Of a stretch of DNA of 64,000 nucleotides, positions 7,760 through 16,476 are shown piece after piece. The position numbers and the translations under genes are program-made. How positions within the stretch are numbered: the stretch's first letter is position 1; each line of letters begins with the position of its first letter. The notes under the pieces are model-generated. The model searched no databases and was not told the DNA's origin. It saw only the letters and a program-made list of their open reading frames with translations. The stretch spans positions 1 to 64,000 of the forward strand of contig JAFVXA010000034.1 in the NCBI GenBank assembly GCA_017501355.1, written 5' to 3'. Source of the stretch: Oscillospiraceae bacterium (GTDB taxonomy: Bacteria; Bacillota; Clostridia; Oscillospirales; Oscillospiraceae).

Positions 7760-8234
7760 CAGCAACACCTCCCAGTCGTTCTCTCAGCAGTTCCTTTGCC
7801 CTGCGCAAATGGGTATAGACCGTATTCGGGTTTTTCCGCAGGATGCCCGCGATCTCGGGGGCGGTGTAGCCTTCGTAAAAATGCAGATAGATCACCTCGC
7901 GGTAATCCTTCGGCAGCTCACGCACCGCCTGCCAGACACGGCTCTGCTCCTCGCTCATTTCCGTGACGCAGTCTGCCGCTTCCTCCAGCGGCACCGTACA
8001 TCTGCGAAACAGATTCTTCAGTGAATCCTTACAGGCATTGGCTGTCACGCGGATCAGCCACGCCTTTTCATGCTCTTCGCTTTCAAAGCTCTTGTCACTG
8101 AGGGTATATTTCAGAAATACCGACTGAAAAACATCCTCCGCATCCTGCGGATGCTTGAGGTACACCATACAAAGCCGCAAAACCATATCGGCATAGCATT
8201 CCACAGCCCGATTCACTTCCTGCTCGCTTCGCAT
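7749..8234 (-). CDS. ECF RNA polymerase sigma factor
   Basis: This 161-residue protein has sigma region 2 (LKHPQDAEDVFQSVFLKY, about residues 26-43) and region 4 (YREVIYLHFYEGYTAPEIAG then a recognition helix NPNTVYTHLRRAK). It is the first gene of a five-gene leftward operon with its RsgI-like anti-sigma, an FtsX-type ABC transporter and DUF4418. On the minus strand TGAATG, 17 bases and CGTATT upstream resemble ECF -35/-10 elements, so autoregulation is possible but untested. Confidence 0.92.
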   Translation of the reverse strand: MRSEQEVNRAVECYADMVLRLCMVYLKHPQDAEDVFQSVFLKYTLSDKSFESEEHEKAWLIRVTANACKDSLKNLFRRCTVPLEEAADCVTEMSEEQSRVWQAVRELPKDYREVIYLHFYEGYTAPEIAGILRKNPNTVYTHLRRAKELLRERLGGVADEE

Positions 8235-8359
8235 AGTCCTCCCTTCCGCCGATGGCGAAATCGACTTTTCTAATCATAATACGAACGACTTTGACAAAAC
8301 CATTCAAAGGTAACCATACCACAGCCACATTTTCCTGTCCACCTGCACATTTCTATGAG

Positions 8360-8398
8360 AAAGGGGGTATCATCGTCAGAAGCGATGATACCCCCTTT
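8360..8398 (-). terminator. Intrinsic terminator of the MerR-TipAS gene
   Basis: AAAGGGGGTATCATCG pairs with CGATGATACCCCCTTT around a 7-base loop; it sits just past the MerR-family stop. Confidence 0.85.
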
Positions 8399-8416
8399 GC
8401 TGTTTTCAGACAATAT

Positions 8417-9139
8417 TCAGTTTTCACAGTAAATGCGGATGGCTTCCGCGGCAAAATCCGCTGTGCCTGCGCCGCCGTAAGCGTCGATGTTATCCTTGAA
8501 CTCACCCTCTGCGGCATACATCTGCCCGAGTCCCGCAAGAATATAGCTGTGGCAGGTATAGTAGTGGGCGGTGATATAGTCCTGCAGCTTCTTCACCTGC
8601 GCCTGCACTGCACCGTCGGCGGGGTCTTTGTCCTTCATTTCGCCGAATTCACGGAAAAGCTCCATCATCTCCGCGCCGCAAGCCTTCTGCTGCTCACTGT
8701 CGAGAGACTTCGCCTCATATTCCTTGTAGGCTTCCGTCTCACCCCAGGTTTTCTTCGCCTGCTCAGCGTACTGCTCCAGTTTTTTGTTGTCAAATGCTTT
8801 AAAATCCATGTTGTGTCCTCCTTTCTTACGAATTTCCTTTGCAAAGGCAATCAAATTTTCGATCCGCTCCTTTTTCAGCTCCAACAGCTCGATCTGCTGC
8901 CGCAGCGCCTGCTCCCTGTCATAGGCAGGACTCGCAAGGATGCTTCGGATCTCTTTGAGGGGAAATTCCAGCTCACGAAACAGCATGATCTGCTGCAGGC
9001 GGGAACAATCCTCTTCTCCATAAAGTCGATACCCTGCCGCCGTCAGCTCCATCGGCGGCAAAAGGCCGATCTCATCATAATAATGCAATGTCCGCACGCT
9101 GACCCCCGTCAGCTTCGACACCTCATGCACCGTCATCAT
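8417..9139 (-). CDS. MerR family regulator with TipAS effector domain
   Basis: This 240-residue regulator has an N-terminal MerR winged helix (VHEVSKLTGVSVRTLHYYDE, then YRLYGEEDCSRL), a coiled-coil dimer helix (about 75-110) and a C-terminal TipAS-like globin-fold domain (about 120-240) that in TipAL/Mta/SkgA binds drugs or peptides. An internal Met near 110 resembles the internal TipAS start. The gene has the long-spacer promoter typical of MerR autoregulation. It stands alone and its target genes are not evident here; multidrug or peptide sensing is inferred from the family. Confidence 0.9.
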   Translation of the reverse strand: MMTVHEVSKLTGVSVRTLHYYDEIGLLPPMELTAAGYRLYGEEDCSRLQQIMLFRELEFPLKEIRSILASPAYDREQALRQQIELLELKKERIENLIAFAKEIRKKGGHNMDFKAFDNKKLEQYAEQAKKTWGETEAYKEYEAKSLDSEQQKACGAEMMELFREFGEMKDKDPADGAVQAQVKKLQDYITAHYYTCHSYILAGLGQMYAAEGEFKDNIDAYGGAGTADFAAEAIRIYCEN

Positions 9140-9162
9140 GCCGCATCCCTCCTCACGCTTAC

Positions 9163-9193
9163 AGCATATACTATCACGTTACGTCAGAGTCAA
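9163..9193 (-). promoter_or_regulatory. MerR-type 19-bp-spacer promoter and operator
   Basis: On the minus strand TTGACT (9193-9188) and TATGCT (9068 side, 9163-9168) are 19 bases apart, with the near-palindrome TGACGTAACGTGA in the spacer. This over-long spacer with a central dyad is the classic MerR-family arrangement and implies autoregulation. TATATG at a 17-base spacing is an alternative -10. Confidence 0.6.
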
Positions 9194-9202
9194 GAGTTTT
9201 TT

Positions 9203-9239
9203 AAAAAACGAGAGATCCGCTTTTGCAGATCTCTCGTTT
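9203..9239 (-). terminator. Intrinsic terminator of the hydrogenase operon
   Basis: AAACGAGAGATC pairs with GATCTCTCGTTT; on the minus strand it is followed by TTTTTT. Confidence 0.85.
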
Positions 9240-9257
9240 GGCTTTGATCGTCAGATA

Positions 9258-10970
9258 TCAGTCGTGGTGGGTATGCAGCAGGCGATGAGACCGCTCGCCC
9301 AGAGGTGCCTTCAGATACTGGCGGTAGAGCGCCTGCACATCGGGATTCTCATGGGAGAAGCGGATGGGTGCCTTGGCATCCAGCTTCCAGAGCTGATTGC
9401 CGCGGCTTGCCGCCAGCTCCTTGCCCTCATGGATGGGCTGTCCGCCGCCGCCGGCGCAGCCGCCGGGACAAGCCATGACTTCCACAAAGTCATAGTCCAC
9501 CGTGCCGCTGTCCACCGCTTCCATGAGCTTGCGGGTGTTGCCGAGACCGCTCACCACTGCCACGCGCACCTTGCCCGCGCCGGGGATCTCAAAGGTAGCT
9601 TCCCGCCAGGGTTTGTTGCCGCGAACCTCGGAGAAGGCATCGGGGTCAGGGTTCTTGCCGGTGACCAGATAGTACGCGCTGCGCAGCGCCGCATCCATCA
9701 CGCCGCCGGTGGCACCGAAGATCACAGCGGCACCTGTACCCGTGCCGAAGGGACTGTCAAATGTCTCATCCTCCAGCTCCGCAGGATCCACAAAGTCGCT
9801 GCGGAACAGGCGGCACATCTCGCGGGTGGTCAGCACCACATCCACATCGGGATCGCCGTTTGCCGCCTTCATGCTGGGCAGCTCGCACTCCGCTTTCTTG
9901 GCGGAGCAGGGCATGACGGAGACCACGCAGATCTTCGCAGGGTCAACGCCGATCTTCTCCGCAAAGAAGCTCTTCACCACAGCGCCAAACATCTGCTGAG
10001 GGGACTTGGCGGTGGAGAGATGCTCCTTATAGGCGGGATACTGACTCTTGAGGAAGCTGACCCAACCGGGGCAGCAGGAGGTAAACATGGGCCAGCGGTG
10101 CTTACCGCGGCGGGTAAAGCGCTCAAGGAACTCGCTGCCCTCCTCCATGATGGTAAGGTCGGCGGTAAAATTGGTGTCAAAGACATAGTTGAAGCCCATG
10201 CGCTTGAGGGCTGCCACCATGCGCCCCGTGGATGCCTTCGCACCCTCGAGACCGAACTCCTCTGCCCATGCCACACGCACAGCAGGTGCCACCTGCACCA
10301 CCGTGATGATCTCGGGATCGGCGATGGCGCGGAGCACACGGTTGGTGTCGTCGCGAACGGTGAGCGCACCGGTGGGACAATGGGTCACGCATTGACCGCA
10401 GAAGGTGCAGTCCGTATCCTTCAAAGAGCGCCCCACCTTCACATCCACCGTGGTGCGGGAACCTGTTCCCACCACGTCCCAGATGTTCATGCCCTGAATC
10501 TTGTCACAGACCTGCACACAGCGCATACACTTGATGCACTTGCCCGCCTCACGCACCACAGGAACGCTCAGATCCACACGGGAACGCTCGGGCTGCACAT
10601 CATAGGTCTGATAGTGAATGTTGAGATCCTGCGCCAGACGCTGCAGCTCGCAGTTGCCGCCGCGGATGCAGGTGGTGCAGTTGGAGTTGTGCTGGGAAAG
10701 AATGAGACGGAGGTTGGTGCGGCGGGCACGACTGACGCGGGGAGAGTTGGTGTGGATCACCATACCCTCGGTCACCTGCGTGTTGCAGGCGGGCACCAGA
10801 CGGTCCGTGCCCTCCACCTCCACCATGCACATACGGCAGGCGGCAATCTCGTTGATCTCCTTGAGATAGCACAGATGAGGAATGGGGATACCGGCTTTTT
10901 CGGCAGCTTCCAGAATGGTCGTGCCGGGCTTTACACTGAGTTCCCGATCATTGATCTTGAAATTTACCAT
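9258..10970 (-). CDS. hydA: [FeFe] hydrogenase catalytic subunit, NAD(P)-linked type
   Basis: This 570-residue protein has the full M3-type layout: a 2Fe-2S domain (Cys34, 45, 48, 62), a His/Cys 4Fe-4S site (His94, Cys98, 101, 107), two 4Fe-4S clusters (Cys145-155 and Cys188-198) and the H-cluster domain with TSCCP (297-301), MPCSAKKAE (353-361) and ACPGGCAGGGGQP (500-512). All H-cluster cysteines are intact. It catalyses reversible hydrogen production in the cytosol. Its start overlaps the upstream flavoprotein gene by 7 bases, so the two are translationally coupled and probably form one complex. The maturases HydEFG are not in the window. Confidence 0.96.
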   Translation of the reverse strand: MVNFKINDRELSVKPGTTILEAAEKAGIPIPHLCYLKEINEIAACRMCMVEVEGTDRLVPACNTQVTEGMVIHTNSPRVSRARRTNLRLILSQHNSNCTTCIRGGNCELQRLAQDLNIHYQTYDVQPERSRVDLSVPVVREAGKCIKCMRCVQVCDKIQGMNIWDVVGTGSRTTVDVKVGRSLKDTDCTFCGQCVTHCPTGALTVRDDTNRVLRAIADPEIITVVQVAPAVRVAWAEEFGLEGAKASTGRMVAALKRMGFNYVFDTNFTADLTIMEEGSEFLERFTRRGKHRWPMFTSCCPGWVSFLKSQYPAYKEHLSTAKSPQQMFGAVVKSFFAEKIGVDPAKICVVSVMPCSAKKAECELPSMKAANGDPDVDVVLTTREMCRLFRSDFVDPAELEDETFDSPFGTGTGAAVIFGATGGVMDAALRSAYYLVTGKNPDPDAFSEVRGNKPWREATFEIPGAGKVRVAVVSGLGNTRKLMEAVDSGTVDYDFVEVMACPGGCAGGGGQPIHEGKELAASRGNQLWKLDAKAPIRFSHENPDVQALYRQYLKAPLGERSHRLLHTHHD

Positions 10971-12802
10971 TTATCCACACGTCCTCCCTTGAAGTTTCCG
11001 AAACCGAAGCGGTCACAGCGCAGGCAGCGGGAAGATTCCTGTGCCGCTTCTTCGTCGGTCATGCTGCATTCGATGCAGGCAAAATCGCACTTTCTCTCGC
11101 TGGCATCGCGCTCGGTGGGGTTGACACGGCCGCGGGGACGCAGGTCCGTGCAGCTGGGAACAGGCACTTCCACACCGGAATGGATCTCGTGGTGGAAGCC
11201 CAGATATTCGTCGATATTGGCAGCTGCCGCCTTACCTGCCGCAATGGCGCGGATGACGGTAGCAGGACCGGTGACGCAGTCGCCGCCGGCAAACACACCC
11301 TCCATATCGGGCAGCTGGGTGCTGGCATTGGCAGAAAGGGTGCCGCCGCGCTGGATCTTGATGCCCGCCTCCTCAAAGCCGCGGGTCTCAATGCCCTGAC
11401 CGATGGCGACAATGACCACCTCCGCCGGGATGCGCAGGGGCTCCACCGCCGCGTTGCCGGGACGGGGACGACCTGCCTTGTCCACTTCGCCGATGATCTG
11501 AGGCTGGGTCCAGAGGGCAACGGTGTTGCCGTTCTCGTCCGCTTCGATGCGCAGCGGTGCCTGCAGGGGCATAACCTCAGCGCCCTCAGCGATAGCGCCT
11601 TCCACTTCCTCTGCCTGCGCAGTCATATCCTCGATGCGGCGGCGGTAGACGCAGGTCACCTTCTCCGCACCGAGACGGATGGCACTTCTCGTCACGTCCA
11701 TGGCGACGTTGCCGCCACCGATGACTGCCACGCGCTTGCCGGTGAAATCAGGCATATCTTCATCACCGATCTGACCGAGCATCTGCACCGCAGAGATCAC
11801 GCCCTTGCTGTCCTCGCCCTCAATGCCCACTTTCTTGTCGGTGTGCGCACCAATGGAGAGATACAGGCAGTCATACTTTGCCGTGAGTTCCTCGAAAGAG
11901 ATATCATTGCCCACCTTGACACCGGTATGTACCTCAATGCCAAGGGAGAGAATGGACGCGATCTCCGCATCCAGCTTTTCTCGCGGGAAGCGATAGCTGG
12001 GGATGCCATAGCGCATCATACCGCCAAGCTTCTGCCGCTTTTCATATACCGTGACCTTGTGACCCATGAGCGCCAGATAGTAGGCAGCAGAAAGACCGCC
12101 AGGACCGCCGCCGATAACCGCCACGGACTTGCCCGTAGCAGGTGCGACCTTCGGCTGGGGCACGTCCCCCGCCTGATCCACCGCATAGCGCTTGAGACCG
12201 CGGATGTTCACCGCGTCGTCCACCATGTTGCGGCGGCAGCGCGCCTCGCAGGGGTGCTCGCAGATGTAGGCGCAGGCAACAGGGAAGGGATTGTCCTTGC
12301 GGATGAGGCGCACTGCGTCGGCGCAGCGTCCCTCCTTCACCAGTGCCACATAGCCGGGGATATCCACACCGGCAGGGCAGAGTGCCGTGCAGGGCACGGG
12401 GTTCTTCAGCGAACCAAGGCAGCGATGATGGAGAATGTGCTCCTCATAGTCATCGCGGAAGCCCTTCAGTCCCATCAGCACCAGATTTGCCGCGTCAATG
12501 CCGATGGCGCAGTCCGCTGTGTCCACAATGGTCTGGGCGGTCACTTCCATGCGGTCGAGGATGGAGAGGTCGGGTTCGCCATCCAGCACCTCATGCAGCA
12601 TATTGGACAGCTGCGCCAGACCGATACGGCAGGGGGCGCACTTGCCGCAGGTCTGTGCGCGGCAAAGATCCAAAAAGTTCAGCGCCATGTCCACAGGGCA
12701 CAGTCCCGGAGGGCTGGCCGCAATGCGGCGCTCCATGTTTCGATACAGCTGTTCCACAGTCGCCTGGGCACGGCTGGGAGTCTTGACTTCAAGCCTGCTC
12801 AT
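10964..12802 (-). CDS. NuoF C-terminal domain fused to GltD-type NAD(P)H:FAD oxidoreductase
   Basis: This roughly 612-residue protein combines a NuoF-type 4Fe-4S domain (Cys52, 55, 58 in TCGKCAPCRIG and Cys98) with a glutamate-synthase small-subunit-like module: an N-terminal cysteine region (CTALCPAGVDIPGY, CEHPCEARCRR), an FAD Rossmann motif (VIGGGPGGLSAAYYLALMG), an NAD(P) Rossmann motif (VIGGGNVAMD) and a C-terminal cysteine motif (CIECSM, CLRCDRF). The FMN-binding part of NuoF is missing. It likely carries electrons between NAD(P)H and the hydrogenase encoded next. ATG 12802 is chosen over an in-frame TTG. This resembles glutamate-synthase-linked [FeFe] hydrogenase loci. Confidence 0.9.
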   Translation of the reverse strand: MSRLEVKTPSRAQATVEQLYRNMERRIAASPPGLCPVDMALNFLDLCRAQTCGKCAPCRIGLAQLSNMLHEVLDGEPDLSILDRMEVTAQTIVDTADCAIGIDAANLVLMGLKGFRDDYEEHILHHRCLGSLKNPVPCTALCPAGVDIPGYVALVKEGRCADAVRLIRKDNPFPVACAYICEHPCEARCRRNMVDDAVNIRGLKRYAVDQAGDVPQPKVAPATGKSVAVIGGGPGGLSAAYYLALMGHKVTVYEKRQKLGGMMRYGIPSYRFPREKLDAEIASILSLGIEVHTGVKVGNDISFEELTAKYDCLYLSIGAHTDKKVGIEGEDSKGVISAVQMLGQIGDEDMPDFTGKRVAVIGGGNVAMDVTRSAIRLGAEKVTCVYRRRIEDMTAQAEEVEGAIAEGAEVMPLQAPLRIEADENGNTVALWTQPQIIGEVDKAGRPRPGNAAVEPLRIPAEVVIVAIGQGIETRGFEEAGIKIQRGGTLSANASTQLPDMEGVFAGGDCVTGPATVIRAIAAGKAAAANIDEYLGFHHEIHSGVEVPVPSCTDLRPRGRVNPTERDASERKCDFACIECSMTDEEAAQESSRCLRCDRFGFGNFKGGRVDKW

Positions 12803-12838
12803 AATGCACAAAGTCCTTTCCTTATTAGAATTACCTTT

Positions 12839-12867
12839 ATTCTATCACGCTCTGTCCCCCTTGTCAC
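12839..12867 (-). promoter_or_regulatory. Promoter of the hydrogenase operon
   Basis: On the minus strand GTGACA (12867-12862), a 17-base spacer and TAGAAT (12844-12839); each box differs from consensus at one position. Confidence 0.65.
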
Positions 12868-13051
12868 GAAGATAAACAGTTTTTGCTTATCGGATTTTCT
12901 CGCAGCTCCCATGAGAAAATCTCAAGTATTATTTATGAATCAATTAAATTTTTCACAATCTTGCAACTTTTTCGGTCTGAACCGCACGCACTGCGGGTAC
13001 ACTTTCAACAGGCACAGCCGTGCCCTATCCTATATTGATAAGGAGTTTCCC

Positions 13052-13624
13052 ATGCCGCTGCATCGCCTGTTTCACCGCCTTGCCCAAGGCGGGATCTTCA
13101 CCGTTCCCAACGCCCTGTCCCTGCTCCGCCTGCTGCTGATCCCCGTGTTTATTCACTGTTTTTTCGCCCATCCCCATACCTATATTCCACTGCTTGTCCT
13201 CTCCCTCTCCGCTCTCAGCGACGTGCTGGACGGGGCTATCGCACGGCACTTTCAGATGATCTCGGATTTCGGCAAGTTCCTCGATCCCCTTGCCGACAAG
13301 CTGACACAGGGGGCGCTGCTGCTGTGTCTGTCCCTGCGGTATGAAGAAGTGGGCTTTCTGCTGGGGCTGCTCATCATCAAGGAGCTTGCCATGCTGAGCT
13401 TCGCATGGCTGACCCTGCAGCGCACCGACGCTGTCCACAGCGCCCGCTGGCACGGCAAGCTCAATTCTTCGGTGCTGGAGCTCTCCCTTGCCCTCATGCT
13501 GCTTCCCCGCTTTCCTCTGGCACTGCTGCCCGCGCTTCTGTCCCTCTGCACCGCCAGTATGTTTTTCTCTCTGCTGCTTTACACCGTGTTTTTCTCCCGC
13601 CTGCTGGCGCACTCCATGGAATAA
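13052..13624 (+). CDS. CDP-alcohol phosphatidyltransferase family protein
   Basis: A 190-residue integral membrane protein with the family signature D-x2-DG-x2-AR-x8-G-x3-D-x3-D (DVLDGAIARH then FGKFLDPLADK, about residues 58-84) and several predicted helices. It transfers a phosphatidyl group from CDP-diacylglycerol to an alcohol; phosphatidylglycerophosphate synthase (PgsA) is the likeliest activity, though cardiolipin or other head groups cannot be excluded. ATAAGGAG lies 8 bases before the ATG. Monocistronic, ending at a strong terminator. Genomes of this type often hold a second pgsA. Confidence 0.85.
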   Translation: MPLHRLFHRLAQGGIFTVPNALSLLRLLLIPVFIHCFFAHPHTYIPLLVLSLSALSDVLDGAIARHFQMISDFGKFLDPLADKLTQGALLLCLSLRYEEVGFLLGLLIIKELAMLSFAWLTLQRTDAVHSARWHGKLNSSVLELSLALMLLPRFPLALLPALLSLCTASMFFSLLLYTVFFSRLLAHSME

Positions 13625-13652
13625 ACGCTGCCGAAAGGCAGCGTTTATTCAT
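13620..13652 (+). terminator. Intrinsic terminator
   Basis: AATAAACGCTGCC-GAAA-GGCAGCGTTTATT; the left arm contains the stop codon of the phosphatidyltransferase gene. Confidence 0.8.
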
Positions 13653-13797
13653 ATTCCGCAAATATTCGCCTTCCATATTCTCAATCTCATGTAAATATTC
13701 ACTCCGCATTCACCACGCACCCGCCGCTTTCCGCTCAGTTTGTGTATTGCGCTGTAATCTGACTGCATTATTTTCTGTTTTGTGTGCTTTTTGACAG

Positions 13798-13826
13798 TTG
13801 ACTTTAGCGTGATATCGTATTATCAT
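13798..13826 (+). promoter_or_regulatory. Promoter of the amino acid ABC transporter operon
   Basis: TTGACT (13798-13803), a 17-base spacer and TATCAT (13821-13826). The AT-rich interval upstream has several ATTCA/AATATTC words that faintly recall ArgR half-sites, too weak to call. Confidence 0.65.
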
Positions 13827-13907
13827 GCATACATATTCAAGAACACCCACGCAAAACCGAATATCAAGTGAATTGCAGTGGATGAAAATTCATTTTTGGA
13901 GGATAAG

Positions 13908-14771
13908 ATGATGAAGAAGATGCTCGCTATGATTCTGGCTCTGGTCATGAGCCTGTCCCTGGTTGCTTGCGGCGGCGGCGAAGATGCTCCCGCAGACGAC
14001 GGCGCAGATGCCCCCGAGGTGGAGGAAGCAGTTCTCAAGACTGTGACCGACGGTGTTCTGACCGTTGCAACCTCTCCCGACTTCGCTCCCTATGAGTTCT
14101 ACGCAATTGATGCCAATGGCGAACCCCAGCTGGCCGGCTTCGACATGGCTCTGGCTCAGTACATCGCAGATTATCTGGGTCTGACTCTGGAAGTCGTTCC
14201 CATGGACTTCGACGGCACCATCATGGAGCTGGGCAACAAGAACGTTGACCTCGCTCTCGCAGGTTACTCTCCCGATCCCGAGCGTGAAGATCTGATGGAC
14301 TTCTCCGATGTGTATATCACCGGCGGTCAGTCCTTCGTCTGCACCCAGACTAACAAGGATCAGTTCCCCGATCTCGCAGCTGCTAACAACCCCGACTACT
14401 CCATCGGCGCTCAGATCGGTTCCATCCAGGCAGGTCTGGCTCAGGAGCACACCCCCGATGCTGACATCATCGAGATGAGCAAGGTCACCGATCTGGTGGC
14501 AGAGCTGGTCTCCGGCAAGATGGACGGCGCGTTCATCGAGACCATGGTCGCTGAGAGCTACGCTAAGAGCTATCCCGAGCTCTGCATCGCTCTGGAAGTC
14601 CCCTATGACGCAGAAGGCAGCGTGGTCGGCGTTTCCAAGGGCAACGCTGAACTGCTGGCAGGCGTGAACGAAGCAATCGCAGCAGCTCTCGCTGACGGTT
14701 CCATGGCTAAGTTCGTTGAAGAAGCAAACGAGCTGGCTAACGGCGAGATCATCGAAGGTCTGGTCGACTAA
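13908..14771 (+). CDS. Polar amino acid ABC transporter substrate-binding lipoprotein
   Basis: About 287 residues: a lipoprotein signal peptide ending in LVACGGG, then a family 3 periplasmic-binding domain (GVLTVATSPDFAPYEF, later GFDMALAQYIADYLG and VDLALAGYSPDPER). It should capture a polar amino acid outside the membrane and hand it to the permease and ATPase encoded next. GGAGG at 13898 precedes ATG 13908 (ATG 13911 also fits). Codon bias is strong, matching high expression. A stable hairpin separates it from the permease gene. Confidence 0.93.
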   Translation: MMKKMLAMILALVMSLSLVACGGGEDAPADDGADAPEVEEAVLKTVTDGVLTVATSPDFAPYEFYAIDANGEPQLAGFDMALAQYIADYLGLTLEVVPMDFDGTIMELGNKNVDLALAGYSPDPEREDLMDFSDVYITGGQSFVCTQTNKDQFPDLAAANNPDYSIGAQIGSIQAGLAQEHTPDADIIEMSKVTDLVAELVSGKMDGAFIETMVAESYAKSYPELCIALEVPYDAEGSVVGVSKGNAELLAGVNEAIAAALADGSMAKFVEEANELANGEIIEGLVD

Positions 14772-14832
14772 GCTTCCCCTGCACAAGTCTCTTGCATAAA
14801 CGTCTCTTGCAATATAAAATGTAAACAAAACA

Positions 14833-14866
14833 GAAGTTCCTCTCTGTTTCGGCAGAGAGGAACTTC
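14833..14866 (+). other. Perfect 14-bp stem-loop between binding-protein and permease genes
   Basis: GAAGTTCCTCTCTG and CAGAGAGGAACTTC pair fully around TTTCGG. No U-run follows on the plus strand, so it may block 3' decay or partly attenuate, giving more binding protein than permease, as in other ABC operons. Confidence 0.6.
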
Positions 14867-14922
14867 CGCTGTATCTCAGCACCCCAGCGTCCCTCACTTT
14901 TTGAACAAGGAGATTTTTGTCT

Positions 14923-15702
14923 ATGCTCTCTGCTGCCGGCTTCGCAAAAACATGGAAATACATTGAGCTTTTCAAAGAGGGTCTGGTCTGCACCGTATCC
15001 CTCTCCGCTCTCACCGTCCTTTTTGGCTTCTTTCTGGCACTGTTTCTGGCAGTGTTCCGCCTGTCCGACATCAACGTGTTCCGCTTTCTCTCCCGCGAAT
15101 CTCAGTGGAGACTGCGTGAAAAGGGCGGCTTTGTCTATGCTGCCAGCAGATTCAATCCCGTGAGCTTCCTTGCCACCGTCTATGTGGAAATCTTCCGCGC
15201 CACCCCCATGCTGGTGCAGCTGTTCTTTATCTACTATGTGCTCTTCGCAGGGGTGGAGCTGCCTTCCTTCAAGCTCTTCGGCTTCATCCGTTTCGACCGT
15301 TTCGTGCCCGGCGTGGTAGCTCTGGCACTGAACTCCGGCGCTTACCTCTGCGAGATCATCCGTGCCGGCATCCAGTCCATTGACGGCGGTCAGACGGAAG
15401 CTGCCCGCAGCCTTGGTCTTTCTCAGTGGCAGAATATGCGCTTCGTGGTGCTGCCTCAGGCAGTGAAGAACATTCTCCCTGCCATCGCCAACGAGTTCGT
15501 CACCATTATCAAGGAATCTTCTATCTGCTATACCATCGGTGTGCAGGAGATCATGTATGCCGTCGCATCCACCAAGGGCGCGACCTACCGCATTGCAGAA
15601 CCCCTCGTGATCGCCACTGTGATCTATTTCTGCCTGACCTTCCCCACCAGCAAGATCATTGCCTATTTTGAAAGGAGAATGAGCCGTGGCGACAAGAGAT
15701 AA
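14923..15702 (+). CDS. Amino acid ABC transporter permease
   Basis: A 259-residue membrane protein of the HisM/GlnP type. The EAA loop, which docks on the ATPase, is visible as [20 protein letters not shown] (about 161-180), preceded by several membrane helices. ATG 14923 follows AAGGAG by 9 bases; an in-frame TTG six bases earlier is less likely. A stretch between the first helices (about 50-75, [19 protein letters not shown]) is longer than in typical HisM proteins. Together with the flanking genes it forms a polar amino acid importer. Confidence 0.93.
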   Translation: MLSAAGFAKTWKYIELFKEGLVCTVSLSALTVLFGFFLALFLAVFRLSDINVFRFLSRESQWRLREKGGFVYAASRFNPVSFLATVYVEIFRATPMLVQLFFIYYVLFAGVELPSFKLFGFIRFDRFVPGVVALALNSGAYLCEIIRAGIQSIDGGQTEAARSLGLSQWQNMRFVVLPQAVKNILPAIANEFVTIIKESSICYTIGVQEIMYAVASTKGATYRIAEPLVIATVIYFCLTFPTSKIIAYFERRMSRGDKR

Positions 15703-16462
15703 CATCATTCAGGTCAAGGATCTGAAGAAGCATTATAATCAGGGAAAGATCAAAGCCCTCGACGGTGTCACCGTGGACATCCAGCGGGGCGACGTGATGG
15801 TGGTCATCGGTCCTTCCGGCAGCGGCAAATCCACCTTCCTCAGAAGTCTGAACCTGCTGGAGGAGCCCACCGGCGGCAGCATCCATTTCGGCGGCATGGA
15901 TATCACCAAGAAGAAGTCCAAGGACGCCAACGGCAATCTGGTGAAGGTGAACATCAATCTGCACCGCCAGAAGATGGGTATGGTGTTCCAGCACTTCAAC
16001 CTCTTCCCCCACATGACCATTCTCGACAACATGACCCTCGCTCCCGTGCAGGTCAAGGGCATGAAGAAGGATGAGGCAGAGGAAAAGGCAAAGCATCTGC
16101 TGGAGCGCGTCGGTCTCGGCGACCGCGCCAATGCCTATCCCATTCAGCTCTCCGGCGGTCAGAAGCAGCGTATCGCCATCGTCCGGGCCCTCATGATGGA
16201 GCCTGAAGTCATGCTCTTTGACGAGCCCACCTCCGCCCTCGACCCCGAAATGGTGGGCGAAGTGCTGGAAGTCATGAAGGAGCTTGCCCGCGGCGGCATG
16301 ACCATGGTGGTGGTCACCCACGAAATGGGCTTTGCAAGAGAAGTGGGCAACCGTGTCCTTTTCATGGATCACGGTCAGCTCCTCGAGCAGGGCACGCCCG
16401 CAGAAATTTTTGACCATCCCCAGCACCCGAGACTGCACGATTTCCTCAGCAAGGTGCTGTAA
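15686..16462 (+). CDS. Amino acid ABC transporter ATP-binding protein (GlnQ-like)
   Basis: This 258-residue ATPase has Walker [13 protein letters not shown]-loop [10 protein letters not shown], signature [11 protein letters not shown], Walker [15 protein letters not shown] and VTHEMGFA, all typical of GlnQ/HisP. It starts at GTG 15686, seven bases after AGGAGA, and overlaps the permease gene by 17 bases, showing translational coupling. An insertion around residues 72-92 ([14 protein letters not shown]) is seen in a subgroup of clostridial homologues. Confidence 0.95.
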   Translation: MATRDNIIQVKDLKKHYNQGKIKALDGVTVDIQRGDVMVVIGPSGSGKSTFLRSLNLLEEPTGGSIHFGGMDITKKKSKDANGNLVKVNINLHRQKMGMVFQHFNLFPHMTILDNMTLAPVQVKGMKKDEAEEKAKHLLERVGLGDRANAYPIQLSGGQKQRIAIVRALMMEPEVMLFDEPTSALDPEMVGEVLEVMKELARGGMTMVVVTHEMGFAREVGNRVLFMDHGQLLEQGTPAEIFDHPQHPRLHDFLSKVL

Positions 16463-16476
16463 AGTTCAAATCACAA

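Noticed and set aside
9138-13624. Very long plus-strand reading frames (up to about 800 codons) antisense to the hydrogenase operon
   Set aside because: They mirror the GC-rich codons of the leftward genes, have no RBS and have low-complexity His/Ala/Gly-rich translations. Only the last part (13052-13624) is a real gene.
13653-13797. ArgR boxes upstream of the amino acid ABC transporter
   Set aside because: ATTCA-like words occur, but no 18-bp site matches both half-sites well enough to call.
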